Source: Rhinopithecus roxellana
Lineage: Eukaryota > Chordata > Mammalia > Primates > Cercopithecidae
NCBI RefSeq assembly: GCF_007565055.1
Contig: NC_044554.1
Coordinates: 50,689,176-50,753,175 of the forward strand
Reading direction: 5' to 3'
Length of the DNA: 64,000 nt
In this document: positions 1 through 11,799 of the stretch, one piece after another
Position numbering within the stretch: position 1 is the stretch's first letter
How the letters are laid out: every line of letters begins with the position of its first letter
Notes under the pieces: model-generated
Databases searched by the model: none
What the model saw: only the letters and a program-made list of their open reading frames with translations
What the model was told of the DNA's origin: nothing
Translations under genes and position numbers: made by a program

Positions 1-197
1 TGGCACAACATCCAACTACAGATAGAATTGTCCCTACCATGGGCCAGGTAGCTCACATGGCTTCAACCCCTTCTAAAACCAGAAAACCTCCCAGGAACTC
101 CTCCCTGCCTTGATTATTTAGCTGTGTATTCAAGGGGATTAATCAGAAGAGGTTTGACATTTGCATTAAAAATTTTTGCGAACAAAATGACTCTGCA

Positions 198-488
198 GGC
201 CGGGCGCGGTGGCTCAAGCCTGTAATCCCAGCACTTTGGGAGGCCGAGACGGGTGGATCACGAGGTCAGGAGATCGAGACCATCCTGGCCTACACGGTGA
301 AACCCCGTCTCTACTAAAAAAATACAAAAAAAAAAAAAACTAGCCGGGCGAGGTGGCGGGCGCCTGTAGTCCCAGCTACTCGGGAGGCTGAGGCAGGAGA
401 ATGGCGTAAACCCGGGAGGCGGAGCTTGCAGTGAGCCGAGATTGCGCCACTGCACTCCAGCCTGGGTGACAGAGCGAGACTCCGTCTC

Positions 489-526
<38 letters not shown>
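198..526 (+). mobile_element. AluY (Old World monkey type)
   Basis: Full-length Alu with right arm GGCGTAAACCCGGG and a long A tail. The 17-bp target duplication AACAAAATGACTCTGCA is exact at 181-197 and 527-543. Confidence 0.95.
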
Positions 527-529
<3 letters not shown>

Positions 530-543
530 AAAATGACTCTGCA

Positions 544-1640
544 GTGATAGAGGTCACATGATTGGTCGTTGGGACGGAGAGAGGCATTGCAGAGGGGAGT
601 GAGAGACTTTCTGGGCGAGGCAGATACGTCTTCATAGAGGTGGGTTGCATACGTTAATATATGTTGCTCAAAAATCACTGATCCGTTCATTTAAAAGGTG
701 TCGCGTTTGCTTCATATAATTTATATATCAAAAATGTTGATTTTTAAATGTCTGAGGAGATATGTATGCTACATCCTCTAGTTAATTTTATCAAATGAAT
801 TATCAGGCATATATATTTCCATTTCTGTGACTTCTGAGTCCTCAACCTAAGATTCCTTTGCAGAATGTGTCCATATCTGTCTTTGCACATTGGCATGGTG
901 GAAGCAGTTGTCTGAGACCAGCAAAGGAAACCAAAATATCTAGGCTTCTACTATATGCTAGATACTTTATGCCATTAAAGGTTATATAGATCTCTGCTGA
1001 TGGAGAGTGGTAGTCTCATTTTATAGATAAAAAAATGTTAAAACTAAACCCTTTAAGATCTGGCCTCAGATCTCGATGAGCTGGTGTTAGAGTGGAAGTC
1101 ACGGCTGGGAGTCATGGTGCCTCTTCAGACCACTTTCCCTACACCACTGTCTCCAGGGTAAACAGATCTCTGACTATGATGCTATTAGAGCCAGCAGGTC
1201 TAAAAGGGATGTAGAGGAAAACATTCCAATTTATTGTAGGTTGGCAGCTTTATGAAATATTTTATAGAGCTGTAAACACTGAACTTAGACTGGGCAGGGA
1301 TGGAGTATCAGTACTACATCCTAATAGCTATTTAATTTGGTCAAGTTATTTAACCAATGGGCCAGTTGTCTCACCTGTACCATGAGAAAAGCATTTGTGT
1401 CTTAGGGTTTTCTTCTGACACTTGAATTTCTAAATAACTGAAACTTCCCAAAAGAAGGACTTCTATTCTGTGTATAGTAAAATAACAGTAAATGATGGAA
1501 TCATTATTTTTTTCTAAGTCTTGCCCATGGAGTAGAATTGAAGTGTGAATGTGCATTAATGTAATCCATGCTTTCGGTTCTGCAGATGACTATGCCACTC
1601 ATGTAACAGACGGTTTCGTAGAAACAGTGAAAGACCATAA
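544..1640. other. Intergenic, flank A
   Basis: No gene seen. About 1290-1390 (caagttatttaacc and following) resembles an ancient MIR element on the plus strand. About 978-1450 has no counterpart in copy C, where an Alu sits instead (27.3 kb). Confidence 0.5.
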
Positions 1641-1985
1641 ATATGGTATATTCATACAATGAAATATTATTAAGCATTAAAAAGAAGAAAATCCAGCCAT
1701 TCGTGATAGCATGGATGAAGCTGCAGGACACTGTGCTAAGTGAATAAGCCTGGCACGGAAAGACAAATACTGCATGATTCTGCTTATAGTAGGCTCCCTA
1801 AAAGTCAAACTCATGAAAGCAAAGATAAAAGTGGTGATATCCAAGAGCTGGGAGTGGAGAAAATGAGGAATTGCTGTCAGCAGGTATAAAAATTCAGTCA
1901 GCAAGATAAGTAAGATCTAGAGAGCTTCTGTACAACCTTGTACTTGTAGATTACAATACTGTATTGTACACTTAAAAATCTATTT
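1640..1985 (+). mobile_element. Ancient L1M-type 3' end fragment
   Basis: Typical old L1 3' sequence (AATATTATTAAGCATTAAAA, later tgtacacttaaaaat). It is paralogous to 27,835-28,192 and its end preserves the empty site of the copy C Alu and L1. Confidence 0.6.
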
Positions 1986-3278
1986 AACATAAGGATCTCA
2001 TGTTCCATGTTCCTACCACATTAAATTAAAATGCTGGCAAAAAATGGGGGAGGTAGCTAAAGAGAGAAAGAGAAAGAAGGAGAAATTTGTAGAATTCAGA
2101 AACCAAGTAAAGTACTTTGAATAAGTAAAACTAAAATAAAACAAAATAAATTTAAGCCTTAATACTCTAAAATGAAATATTTTTTATTAAACAGTTTTTG
2201 TCATGTTTTATTTTATGTCATAAAATATACAAAGAAAGGGCCTCAAAAACTTCATTGAAGAAAAGATACAAAATAAACTAACTAACGAATAACGATTATT
2301 CATGTTACTTTTCCTCAAGGTAGATTGCATTAGTTACAGAAAGTCTACAGTGTAGAAAATTTTATCTTTCTTTTTGCTGCCATGAAGGATGAATGGATAT
2401 GCTTTAGCCTAGAAGTCATATGTTTCTTGGACTTGTCAAGGTAGAGGTTATAATGGTCACATAGGAGGCATGACCTTCCCCTCCTGCTAACGGGACCTGA
2501 AAGGAGGAAGCCAGATGAGGGGACAGATGTACAGAGTAGGGGAGGGTGGAGAGGTGTTGGAGAACACACGACAGCCAGTTATTAAATATGAGACCAGGGG
2601 CAGCTGCCTTCCCTCAGATACAAAAACAGGCAAAATAATAAATACTTGTGATTTCAGTGAGCTTTAAAGCAGATCACATATAGAAGCAGCAGGGAATGTC
2701 TGGGAAAGAAAACCCTGTAAGCTTGGCAGGGCCTGAGCCCCTCTGGCTGGAAGCACCTGCCTCACAGTTACTTCCTGAATGGGGCAGGAAAGTTTCTGGC
2801 GTTTCCTTGGAGAACTGGCCTTTCCCAGTTACTCTCTCTGCAGGCTACCCCTACATTCTGCTACAATCGGCAGGGCCCAGGCTTTGCTACGCCAGGAGAT
2901 CTTCCTGTCCTACACAGCCCTGAAACTAAAGGTGAGACCGGTGGAACACAGTCCCCACATGCCTACGTCACATCTGCCTTTCCTCTGTCCTCCCTGTCCC
3001 AGGCCTGACACTCATTCCCAGTCCTTGCCATCCCAGCTCCTTCATCCTCCACTCCCCATGCAGAGGCAGAGACACTCCCTCCTTGGTGCAAACTGAAGAC
3101 TCTAGCACCCCTGCCCTTCCTTGGCAGTGAGGGGTCTGTGCTTAACTCCACATGTCCAGGCCCTACTCAGGGAATCCCAAAGGGCGGCTGACGCCATCAG
3201 GCAGCCCGTTATCCCCTTCAGCCTTCTCCTGGCCACCCTCCAGTCCTACCCAGGGTTTCTTACAGCACTGTGGAGCCA

Positions 3279-3297
3279 CAGCGCCACCAAGTGGCCA
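3279..3297 (-). promoter_or_regulatory. CTCF-like motif, flank A
   Basis: The minus strand reads TGGCCACTTGGTGGCGCTG, close to the CTCF consensus YGRCCASYAGRKGGCRSY with one mismatch (T for A). The motif is conserved in flanks B and C and points in the V-gene direction. Confidence 0.6.
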
Positions 3298-3920
3298 AAA
3301 ATCCGCAGTCTCATGGATTCACATTTGGCCTAATGAGCTCAAGATTGTCCAAAGAAGGAACAGATGCCCTGCTCTCACTCCTGCAATCCCGACCCTCTCA
3401 CACACCCCTCTATACTTCCCCAGAAGGGCCAATCTAGAGTTGACCTTAAAGTCCACCTTTAGCTAGCGGAGGCAAAAGTATGCATTAACCAACATTTTGA
3501 TTGCAAAATAAACAATGTTACAGCACTGCAATTAGTATGCTAGGAGGGATGAGAGAAGCCTGAAAAATACAAGTCACAGATTTAAACAGTGTGAAGATAT
3601 CAAATAGACCTAGCCTGGAAACTGTATTCAATCGTTCCTTTTGATTAATCAGACCCACGTTTCATATTTGTATTTAAATGAATTATTAGCAAATTTTACA
3701 TAGTATATTTTAGAAGGAAAATTCTTAGATTTTTATAAATGTATTTCTGAACTTACAAAATCTTGAAATAACCCTTTCAGCTGTAACTTCGGCAGATTCA
3801 ATTGGCTGTGACATTACCTGTCACTCCACAGAAGTGTCTATGAGCTCCACCAGTGACCCAGCACCTCTTAGTAATGAGACCCAGAGAAACTATGTCCATG
3901 TGAATGAGTTTCCACAAGAA

Positions 3921-3988
3921 CACACATGCACACACGTACATGTACACACACACACACATGCACATGCACACACACATTCACACACACT
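3921..3988. repeat. (CA)n microsatellite
   Basis: Interrupted CA tract directly before the reverse Alu of flank A. Confidence 0.9.
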
Positions 3989-3990
3989 AT

Positions 3991-4291
3991 ATCTTTTTTT
4001 TTTTTTTTCTTGAGATGGAGTCTCACGCTGTCGCCCAGGCTGGAGTGCAATGGCGAGATCTCGGCTCATGGCAACCTCCACCCCCCAGGTTCACAAGATT
4101 CTCCAGCCTCAGCCTCCCAAATAGCTGGGATTACAGGCACACACCACCATACCGGCTAACTGTTTGTATTTTTAGTAGAGACAGGGTTTCACTATGTTGG
4201 CCAGACTCGTCTTGAACTCTTGACCTCATGATCCACCCGCCTCAGCCTCCCAAAGTGCTGGGATTACAGGTGTGAGCCACAGAGTCCGGCC
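3991..4291 (-). mobile_element. Alu
   Basis: T run first, then Alu in reverse, ending GTCCGGCC. Flanked by diverged copies of cacacactatatctttt. Confidence 0.9.
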
Positions 4292-5813
4292 ACACACAAT
4301 ATCTTTTACTTGCCAAAGATGATAACATTCCATGACTGAGCTCAGCTGACTTTCCTTTCAGTGTTTTAGGCTGATTTCTGAAAAGCATCTTTGATGATGT
4401 TCCAGCCTCATCAAATCTCTAAAGATGTGGTTGAGGAAGTGTGGTTATGACAAAGAATATTTTTGCAGGATCATGAGACTGGATAAATATTACTATAACA
4501 TGATTTTCTTTGCTCCAAAAGAACATTTGCAAATTGCAGCGTTAGACACAGTTACGGTACTTCACAGCACTGCTCATCAATCCAGACTAGAACCACACAA
4601 CTGCTCAGAATACTGCAGAGGTTGCATGAAATACTGAGGCTATTCATAATCATTCTCCATGATATTTCAGGTAAGAAGAATCCTTTGTGAAGGGAAGACA
4701 GTGATTAATCATACTCCAGGACTCAGTATAAGTAGGATTAACTTACTCACTTTACAAACATCAAATAGAACCAATTATATACTTGGCTTTTCCCATGAAA
4801 ATCAAGGAAAGAGAGTGATACAGTACAGTCCCAGGGAATGTCACAGTAGGAAGTGAAGGGAGAAGCAGGTGTGAGCCTGTCCTTCACAGATGATCAGTAC
4901 CTGGTAATGTCTTAGGAGAACAAAGGTTCGTCCAGGCCATGGAAATAGTGAGGACAAATGCAGAGCATATAAAGGCTGCTGAGTTTTAGGAAATGTTGAA
5001 AGAGCTGTTTGGTCACAGAAGGTAATTGGATCTAAGTGATGAGCATTAGAAAGGCATCCCAGGGAAGTAGAATTTATTGGAGGGAAACTGGAGAGCCTTT
5101 ACCTGTTTACTGTCAAGGGTAAAATGACCTCATCTGTGTTCTGGAAGGTGCTTGAGTGTGTCCTGAAGAGTTCAGATTCAGGCCAGAAGACCATAGGGAA
5201 GACATCAGAACCAACTCCAGGACTCTCACGCCAGGCAAGCAGCTCTTTGATGATATCCCCAACTGGGACTGGCCACCAGTGACGCAAGTTGCTGTAAGTC
5301 CTTCCTTTATATTTTCTAGATATTGAAAATTTGGGGAAGGGTGAGAAGAGAGCTCCTGGTGCACAGAACACCACTTCTTACCACCTTCTGCCTTATCTCT
5401 ATTTTCAAAAATCTTTAATCATATTCTCTCTCCTCCACTTTTCCCAAATCTCAATTTCTTCACCCTAAATTATACAAAGCAAACCCCTGTGATTTTACCT
5501 TCAACACTACGCTACTATCGACAATCTTGACTCCAGAATGAAATTCCCTGCCGTTAAAAAGAGAGCGCCAGCTGTCCCATGATGAACATGTCCTCTACCT
5601 CTGTATCAAGCAGAGAAGGTGATTCTGCAGTGAACCTACGGGAGCAGCGGCATCTTCTGAGCAGAGCTGCCTGGCCTTATTTCCTTCAGCCCTGAATGGC
5701 AGAAAAGCCCGAGGTTGCTGGCTCCAGCATCATGAAATTATTTTTTCTTTCTCCCTGCAGTCCCCAAGTTTCACATATGTCAGGGCTGAGGTTGCTCCAC
5801 ACTAGGGCAGGCA

Positions 5814-5852
5814 GGTTTGTGCACAGGATGCAGCTGGCTCTGCAGGGCTGTC
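5814..5852 (-). other. TRBV5-2 23-RSS with mutated heptamer
   Basis: Heptamer GACAGCC at 5846-5852 (first base C to G), 23-bp spacer, nonamer GCACAAACC at 5814-5822. The first three heptamer bases CAC are needed for RAG cutting, so this site should be inactive. Confidence 0.9.
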
Positions 5853-6324
5853 CCAAACTTCTGGGACAGAGATTCAGGACCAAATCTGCCAGCTCCAAGG
5901 TGATCATGTTCAGCTCAGAGTGATAGTCAGGGAACTGGTGCCCTGAGAAACGATCACAGAAGTTTCCTTTTACTCTCTGTAACCCATTATGACATTTTAA
6001 CAATTACTGGAGGCCCTGACCTGGAGCTCGCTGGTAGCAGGACACACTGTTATGCCCAGAGACAGGGGAGCAGCTCAGTGTCACTTGCTGTCCTCTTGTT
6101 TTGATCAGAGATCTTGGAGTTTGGGTGACTCCAGCCTCTACTGGGCCTGTGGGAAAAGCAGATGGAGGATGAGTACAGGAGACAGTGTGGTGGTACCTCC
6201 CCAAGGTAAAGTGGAGAACACAGGGGTGGGGGGCAGGCTCAGGATGGGAGTGCTCTCCTGTCTGCAAGGACTCACTTGCTCCCAGGAGACAAAGCAGCAC
6301 CCAACAGAGCAGTTTGGAGCCCGT
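5853..6324 (-). pseudogene. TRBV5-2: TRBV5-2 pseudogene
   Basis: The leader exon 6276-6324 starts with ACG instead of ATG (6322-6324), as in TRBV5-1, but codon 4 is AAA, so there is no rescuing ATG. The V exon 5853-6146 (294 nt) begins GPVEAGVTQTPRSLIK. Trp41 is Cys (SVSCYQR, TGC at 6037-6039) and an in-frame TAA follows GLQ at 6004-6006. FR3 continues in frame (GNFCDRFSGHQF), but the end reads LVLNLCPRS instead of ALYLCASS, so the Tyr before Cys104 is lost. The RSS heptamer begins with G instead of C. It has several separate lesions and is clearly dead. It resembles human TRBV5-2, also a pseudogene, as far as I recall. Confidence 0.93.
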
Positions 6325-7750
6325 GGCACAAAGGGGCAGGCAGCACTGTGTCTGTGCTCAGGGCTTGGTCCTCCTGGGGAACAGCTGAGTTCTCAGCCTC
6401 GCTTTTCTTGGTGGGAGGGGCATCCTGTGATGTCACTATCCTATGTCCTCCCCTTGCAGGCCTCCTGAGGTCCACTGCTCTCTGTTCTGCACAGCAGAAT
6501 CCACTGGGCCTGTGAGGAAGGGGACTGAGGCTGGGGAAGAACACCGGAGGGAGCCTGAGGGTGCCTTGGATGAGGCTTGCTTCAGAGACATCCCACCTGT
6601 CCCGACGACTCACCTGGGAGTGCATGGATGCCCCCAGGCTTGACCTCTGTGTTTCTTTGCGGTGCAGTCCTGCAGACCCTGTGTGAAATAGTGCAGTTGA
6701 GGAGCCCCCAAGAAACACAGAATTCAGGAGACCTAGGCAAGCTAAGACACGAAGAGAATGGTCAGGACCCACTCTCCTCCCTAAAGGCCAATGTAAAGCT
6801 ACAATCCAAAGACACTGAACTCTGAGCCTGATGATTCAACGTGCTGGGAATAAAGAGACCAAAAGGAGAAAACATCGTCTTCCAGTGTCAGTGTGGAGAG
6901 GAAATCCAGTGAGGAGTTGTGATCTTAAACCAAGGACACTTCAGGTCAAGAGAAGGAGAGTAGATGAGTGAGGAAGCTTCCAGACCATGGTCCACGGGAT
7001 CTGAACGGATGGGAGTGGACAGAAACAAGTTTGCTTCCTGCAGGATTCAGAGAAGGTGTCTGTGCGGATGTGGAGCTTTGATCAGGGCTGGAATTTATGC
7101 TGTAGATTTGAGTTTAAATAAGAAAATTAGAGAATAGACAAGATGGAAGATAGAATAACAGAACTGGTTTGACGTATTTCTCAAATCCATTCCCCAAAAC
7201 CTGGGTTGTCTACTGTGCTCTCCAGCTGCCTCCTGCCCTGGGACCCTTGCCTGGAAGTTACCTCTATGATTCCCCCAAACCCAGTGCTGCTTGACCTTGG
7301 GTGTCAGCAACTTATGACAGAAGGGACCCCTTGGTTCCTGAGAAAGAGAGGCTTGGAGACCACCAGACATAAAGTGTCAGAAGAGCTTGGCTCCTCACAG
7401 GACACTGTGTGGCCCATTGCAGGGTATGACTCTGCGGTGACGCAGGTGGTTGTTTAGAGGGTCTTATAAAATCTTAAACTAAACAATCCCCTTATAGCAT
7501 GCTTGCTTTATTTTACAATTTAAAAGGGGATTTTAAAAAGACTAGATCTGAATGTGTTTATCGTTTTCAAATCAGTTGACAGGGCAGAGTCACATGCTAA
7601 AGAAAACCCACACTCTAAATATGAGCACAGTATATAAAGTTGCCACATGGATGAATTAGCAGGTGCTATGATGTTCTGAAGCTTCTGTCGGGGCTCTTGC
7701 AGGAAATGTTCACCCGAGCCCTCCGTGGCCCCCACAGCTTCCTGGCAGAC
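6325..7750. other. TRBV5-2 to TRBV4-2 spacer, copy A
   Basis: Promoter region of TRBV5-2, then a short stretch (6,600-6,760) unique to copy A, then sequence matching 49.79-50.53 kb. Copy C has about 10.7 kb in place of the unique stretch. No gene seen. Confidence 0.7.
6427..6436 (-). promoter_or_regulatory. TRBV5-2 promoter CRE-like decamer
   Basis: GTGATGTCAC about 103 bp upstream of the ACG start position; the promoter has outlived the gene. Confidence 0.7.
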
Positions 7751-7756
7751 CCCGAA

Positions 7757-7795
7757 GGTTCCTGCACAGGAAAGCGGCGACTCTGCAAGGCTGTG
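7757..7795 (-). other. TRBV4-2 23-RSS
   Basis: Heptamer CACAGCC at 7789-7795, 23-bp spacer, nonamer GCAGGAACC at 7757-7765. Confidence 0.9.
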
Positions 7796-8249
7796 TCTTG
7801 GCTGCTGGCGCAGAAATACAGGGCTGAGTCTTCTGGCTGCAGGGCACGTACGTGAAGGTATAAGTGAGAGCTGTCTGGGCATTCAGGTACGAAGCGACTT
7901 GGCACACTGTTGTTTTCAGCCCGTTCTTTAAAGTTGTAGACAAACATGAGCTCCAGTGGCTTCTTAGCTTTCTGCTTGTGCCAGTACATAGCATTGTGCC
8001 CCAGATGTTGTTCACATTTCAAAGACTTCTTATTTGTCATTCCCATGACCAGGTGTCTTGGTGTCTGCATAACTCCAGTTTCCATGGGGACTGTGGGGGG
8101 AATGGGACAAAATTCAGGCAGAGCCCAGGAGGAGGGTTGTTGCTGCAATCACAAGGAAAAAGCTTGGCGATCGAGGACAGCTGATTTGAACCCAACTCAC
8201 CTGCTCCCAGGAGACAGAGAACCACACAGCAGAGCAGCCTGCAGCCCAT
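7796..8249 (-). CDS. TRBV4-2: TRBV4-2, T cell receptor beta variable gene, probably functional
   Basis: The leader exon (8201-8249, 49 nt) reads MGCRLLCCVVLCLLGA with donor GTGAGT. The intron is 8091-8200. The V exon 7796-8090 (295 nt) is open from VPMETGVMQTPRHLVMGM to CASSQ with Cys23 (LKCEQHL), Trp41 (MYWHKQ) and Cys104 (LYFCASSQ). CDR2 (YNFKERAENNSV) differs strongly from that of TRBV4-1 (YNYEKLSINESV), so the two paralogs have diverged where antigen or MHC contact is expected. Promoter decamer and RSS are intact. It is the only intact member of copy A of the cassette. Confidence 0.93.
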
Positions 8250-8343
8250 GCTAGCCTCGGGTCTGAGATAAGGCCTCTGACTGGGGTCCTCTGGGCGAGG
8301 GGCTGGGCTCTGGTCTCCTTGGCCCTGGTTGGTAGTTTTTCCT

Positions 8344-8353
8344 GTGATGTCAC
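8344..8353 (-). promoter_or_regulatory. TRBV4-2 promoter CRE-like decamer
   Basis: GTGATGTCAC about 95 bp upstream of the ATG; the flanking bases also match the TRBV4-1 promoter. Confidence 0.75.
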
Positions 8354-8399
8354 TGCTCCTGACAGCTTCCCCAGACCCAGGGGATATTTATTCCTGGAG

Positions 8400-11180
8400 G
8401 TTTTACATCGTTTCTGGGTCCTGATAGAAGATAGATTTGAATTGTCTGGGCTGGGATGAATGGGCTGGGCAGAAAGGGCAGAGCCAGCTTTTTATCCTCC
8501 AAGGGTATTCCTCTGGCAGGGGTTCTTTGCTCTCAGCTGCTTCCTCATTATGTGGATCCTCCCTCTATCTCTGTCCCCGTGTCTTTCAGGATTCCTCTCA
8601 AGGACAGACCACTCGCATTCAAGGAATCTCCTTCTCCCCTGTGGGATCACACAAGACAGCGCCACTCAAAATGTCCCTTCCTTCAATGTCTAAGCACGGT
8701 AGAGCCCTTTTTGCCCGGTTCTGTGGAGGCAGGATGACTGCATGACCACGGATGCAGTGTGGACCAGTGCCCATCATTCAAGGGTATGACTGTGATGCCA
8801 ACCAGCAACTAGGCACTGGGGAGGGAGCTGCAGGACACGACAGGGATGAGCCACCCTCTGTCCCTGAAGTGGAGGGCATGGGGCTTGGCTGGGTTTAGGG
8901 CTAACATACACAGGATGCTGAAAAAGAACAACGCAAGGTGTGGGGAGCACGGGAAAGGGGAATCAGCTTGAAGCTGACATAATAAATAAACACAAAAGAT
9001 AAGTACAAATAAACACAAAAATGAAATGATTCGTAATCCCTAAGTGATTTTAACCATCTACCATTATAGTACATATTTGTAACTCTTTTGTAATGACAAT
9101 TTGATTGTAGGGTTAGGGTTGTAGTTATAAATCAGTTACATAAAAATCTATGTTGGGGGTAGAAAGGCATTACCATGATGAAACTATGGGTTGATAATTT
9201 AGAGATTTTCAAACTTGGAGATGTGCTGGGCCAGGAGGAAAGTATTAGATCGCTAATATTCTCATGTGTAAATTGTTTTGGATTATTTTTATGTGGCCCT
9301 TAAAGCAAAAAATGTAAAGGCATGTACATCAGAATTTAAGAAAAGTGGTTGAATCGTCTCCTCCTGAACAGGTTCCACCTATGAGAGACCTTCAACCTGC
9401 TACGGTTGGATTTATTTCATTCTTAGATGAGAACCTAACATCAACCTGATTTAAAGGCTAACATTGTTACTATTAAAGTTATTATGATAGGAGTCTGCTT
9501 CAGCAAGGAAACAATTCTTGGCCTTTCCACCAAAAAAGAAAAAAAAATTGAATTAAAAAAAATTTGATTGCATTGTGTGGCTCTCAATAAGTGGACCAAA
9601 TTTCAAGGATTTTTTTTTTTTTAATGGAATTCAACCTACCTTGAGTAACAATGACAATGAAAGGCTTGACTGCCCTGAGGTCAGTAGCTAACATAAACCT
9701 TTCTCAAAGCACAGGGTGGGTTATAGGTGAGTCTAAGTCATCTGAATTCGGGATGGATCTGAAGAGGAGAATGACCTCAGGCCAGTCAGAGTTGTGAGAA
9801 AGAAGAGCGAAGAGTGGAATGGTAAACGTGAAATAAAGTCAAGTAAACATGTCTGTACCAAATAGCAGTACTATATGTGATTGAAGCTAGGACATAACTG
9901 ACTCCAAGACAGTTGGGATTTAGGACACAGTGTAATAAAAAAGGAACCCAAAAATCATATGTAAGAAACCCATGCCCCCTTTTTTTCCTGAGCCAGATCC
10001 TAAATTGTGTATGCAGAGGGTGGCAGACCCGAAGGCTGAGCAGAGAACAAGTTCTGGAAGGCTGAAGACATGGGCAGAGATTTCAGAAGAGCCAGAGCAT
10101 TCAGACCCAGTTACAGTGGAGTGATGTGGTGAATACACTGTGATTCCCACTAAGACCCTGGGAAGGCCATGCACTAGCAATGATGACCACGTGCTGGGGC
10201 TCCCTAAGAGGGAGGGCGAAGCTGAAATAGACCGTAGCAAGTCCTACATTTAACCCTCCCAGAATAAAACCCAACACTTTCCAAGAGACAACGTAATCCA
10301 GAGCCTCAAGTGTATATCGTCCACAATGCTTTACATAAACCCTTTCTTTCATGGAGGATATTTAGAAGTCTCCTAATCCTTCAGACCACCCCAAAATCTA
10401 TCTCCTTTCTGATCCATACTACTTTCAGTGTTCCTGTACCAAAATATCAGTTTCATCATGTTGTTTCACTTGGAGTAGGACCAGTGGCTTACCACTACCT
10501 AGGATTTGTTTCCAAAGTCCTTTCATGTCTCCCAATATCCCCTGTCATCAAGCTATCACTTGCTGTTGAGGAGAGTTCAAGAAGACTTTCATCAGAATTG
10601 GGAGAGACTTTTGCTGGTCACCCTTCTTGAAGAAAAGGAGTCTACAAGGCACAAGGCTGCCTCCACTGGCTTCTCCTCAACACTTTTCAGTTTACCTATT
10701 GCCATGGAATTTCATGCCTCTCCAAATATTTCTCTGTTAAATAAAGTACTCACTGATAATCCAAATTGTCTCTTGATCTTAGAAATGCTTTCCTTCCCCT
10801 TCCTTTATGCTTATGCTCATCAACCATTTTTACCAACACTGCGTTTGTGATCATAACGTTAGGTAAAATATGTACCCATATGTGCAGCCGACAAAGAGAA
10901 GAAATGGCTTCTCCCATCAGTTAAGATCTTCAGTGCATGGGACAGGCTCCTGTTTTGTTAGCTGAGCCCTGATACTTTGCTGACTTTGTTGTGAACCCCT
11001 GCTTTAGCTGATAAACAGAATTCGGAGAGTTCTGTGTACATAAAATGGAGAATTGCCACATCAGGTGCACTAGCCGGCTATACTACGGACTGAAACTCCA
11101 TCAGAGGCCATCAGGGAGTGGAGACTGGAGCCTTGGGTGCAGGTGCACGCACTGGCCCACAGCTTCCTGGCTGAGCTGGG
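8400..11180. other. TRBV4-2 to TRBV3-2 spacer, copy A
   Basis: No gene seen. Paralogous to 51.75-55.4 kb; copy C has about 0.9 kb more (52.35-53.23 kb). Short open frames (10.1-10.85 kb) are not kept intact in the paralog. Confidence 0.7.
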
Positions 11181-11181
11181 A

Positions 11182-11220
11182 GGTTTGTGCACAGGGATGT
11201 GGTGACTTTGCAGGGCTGTG
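11182..11220 (-). other. TRBV3-2 23-RSS
   Basis: Heptamer CACAGCC at 11214-11220, 23-bp spacer, nonamer GCACAAACC at 11182-11190. Confidence 0.92.
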
Positions 11221-11678
11221 TCTTGGCTGCTGGCACAGAAATACACAGCAGAGTCACCAAGCTCCACGGATTTGATGTGAAGAATTAAATGAGCTTTGTC
11301 TGGAGACTTAGGTGAGAAGCGATCTGGAACTGTTTCATTTAAAATGGGCTCCTGATTATTGTAGATAAACATTATCTGCAGCAATTTCTTAGAGTCCTGC
11401 TTATACCAATACATAGCATTATGGCCCAGATTTTGTTCACATTTAAGGGACTCCTTTTCTCCCGTCTGCGTGACCAGATATTTTAGAGTTTGGGAAACGG
11501 CTGTGTCCAACGGATCTGTAAAGGAAAGATGCAGAATTCAGGCAAATCCCAGGAGGTAGCCTGCTGTCGTCATGGTGAAAAGGTTTAGAGACTCCAACCG
11601 GATGATGTCACCTGGGCCCAGGACTCACCTGCTTGGAGGAGGCAGAGGGACCACACAGCAGAGGAGCCTGCAGCCCAT
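11221..11678 (-). pseudogene. TRBV3-2: TRBV3-2: intact V exon, frameshifted leader
   Basis: The V exon 11221-11515 (295 nt) is open and complete: DPLDTAVSQTLKYLV, Cys23 (LKCEQNL), Trp41 (AMYWYKQ), Cys104 (VYFCASSQ). The leader exon 11629-11678 is 50 nt: an extra C turns the CTCTGCCTCCTC block out of frame, so it reads MGCRLLCCVVPLPPPS and joins the V exon in the wrong frame. Splice sites, RSS and a promoter variant (GTGAGATCAC at 11782-11791) are present. Human TRBV3-2 is also listed as a pseudogene. A one-base indel in a C run should be checked against reads. It belongs to copy A of the V3-V4-V5 cassette and is the reverse of TRBV3-1, which has a good leader and a damaged domain. Confidence 0.9.
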
Positions 11679-11781
11679 GGCAGAGTCAGGCAGACCAGGG
11701 AAGGCCCAGGGCAGGATTCTGGTGTGCAGTGGTGAGAAGTCTAGGCTGTGCTTTCCACTGCCGCTGAGAGGGGCTGTGCCA

Positions 11782-11791
11782 GTGAGATCAC
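11782..11791 (-). promoter_or_regulatory. TRBV3-2 promoter CRE-like decamer (variant)
   Basis: GTGAGATCAC about 104 bp upstream of the leader ATG, in the same place as the TRBV3-1 variant. Confidence 0.5.
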
Positions 11792-11799
11792 AGCCTGTA

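Larger units (their letters stand above)
1986..5810. other. Flank A: 3' flank of TRBV5-2
   Basis: No gene seen. Paralogous along its length to flank B (13.46-17.38 kb) and flank C (34.75-38.2 kb). It contains a GC-rich block (2,700-3,470) with a CTCF-like motif, a CA repeat and an Alu. Short open frames here are not conserved between the three copies. Confidence 0.8.

Noticed and set aside
258..690. Open frames over Alu elements (also at 3.9, 14.0, 21.2, 28.3, 41.2, 46.5 and 63.1 kb)
   Set aside because: Typical Alu-derived open frames without coding meaning.
6272..6772. 166-codon minus-strand frame across the TRBV5-2 promoter
   Set aside because: It runs through the promoter and leader out of the V frame; a chance frame.
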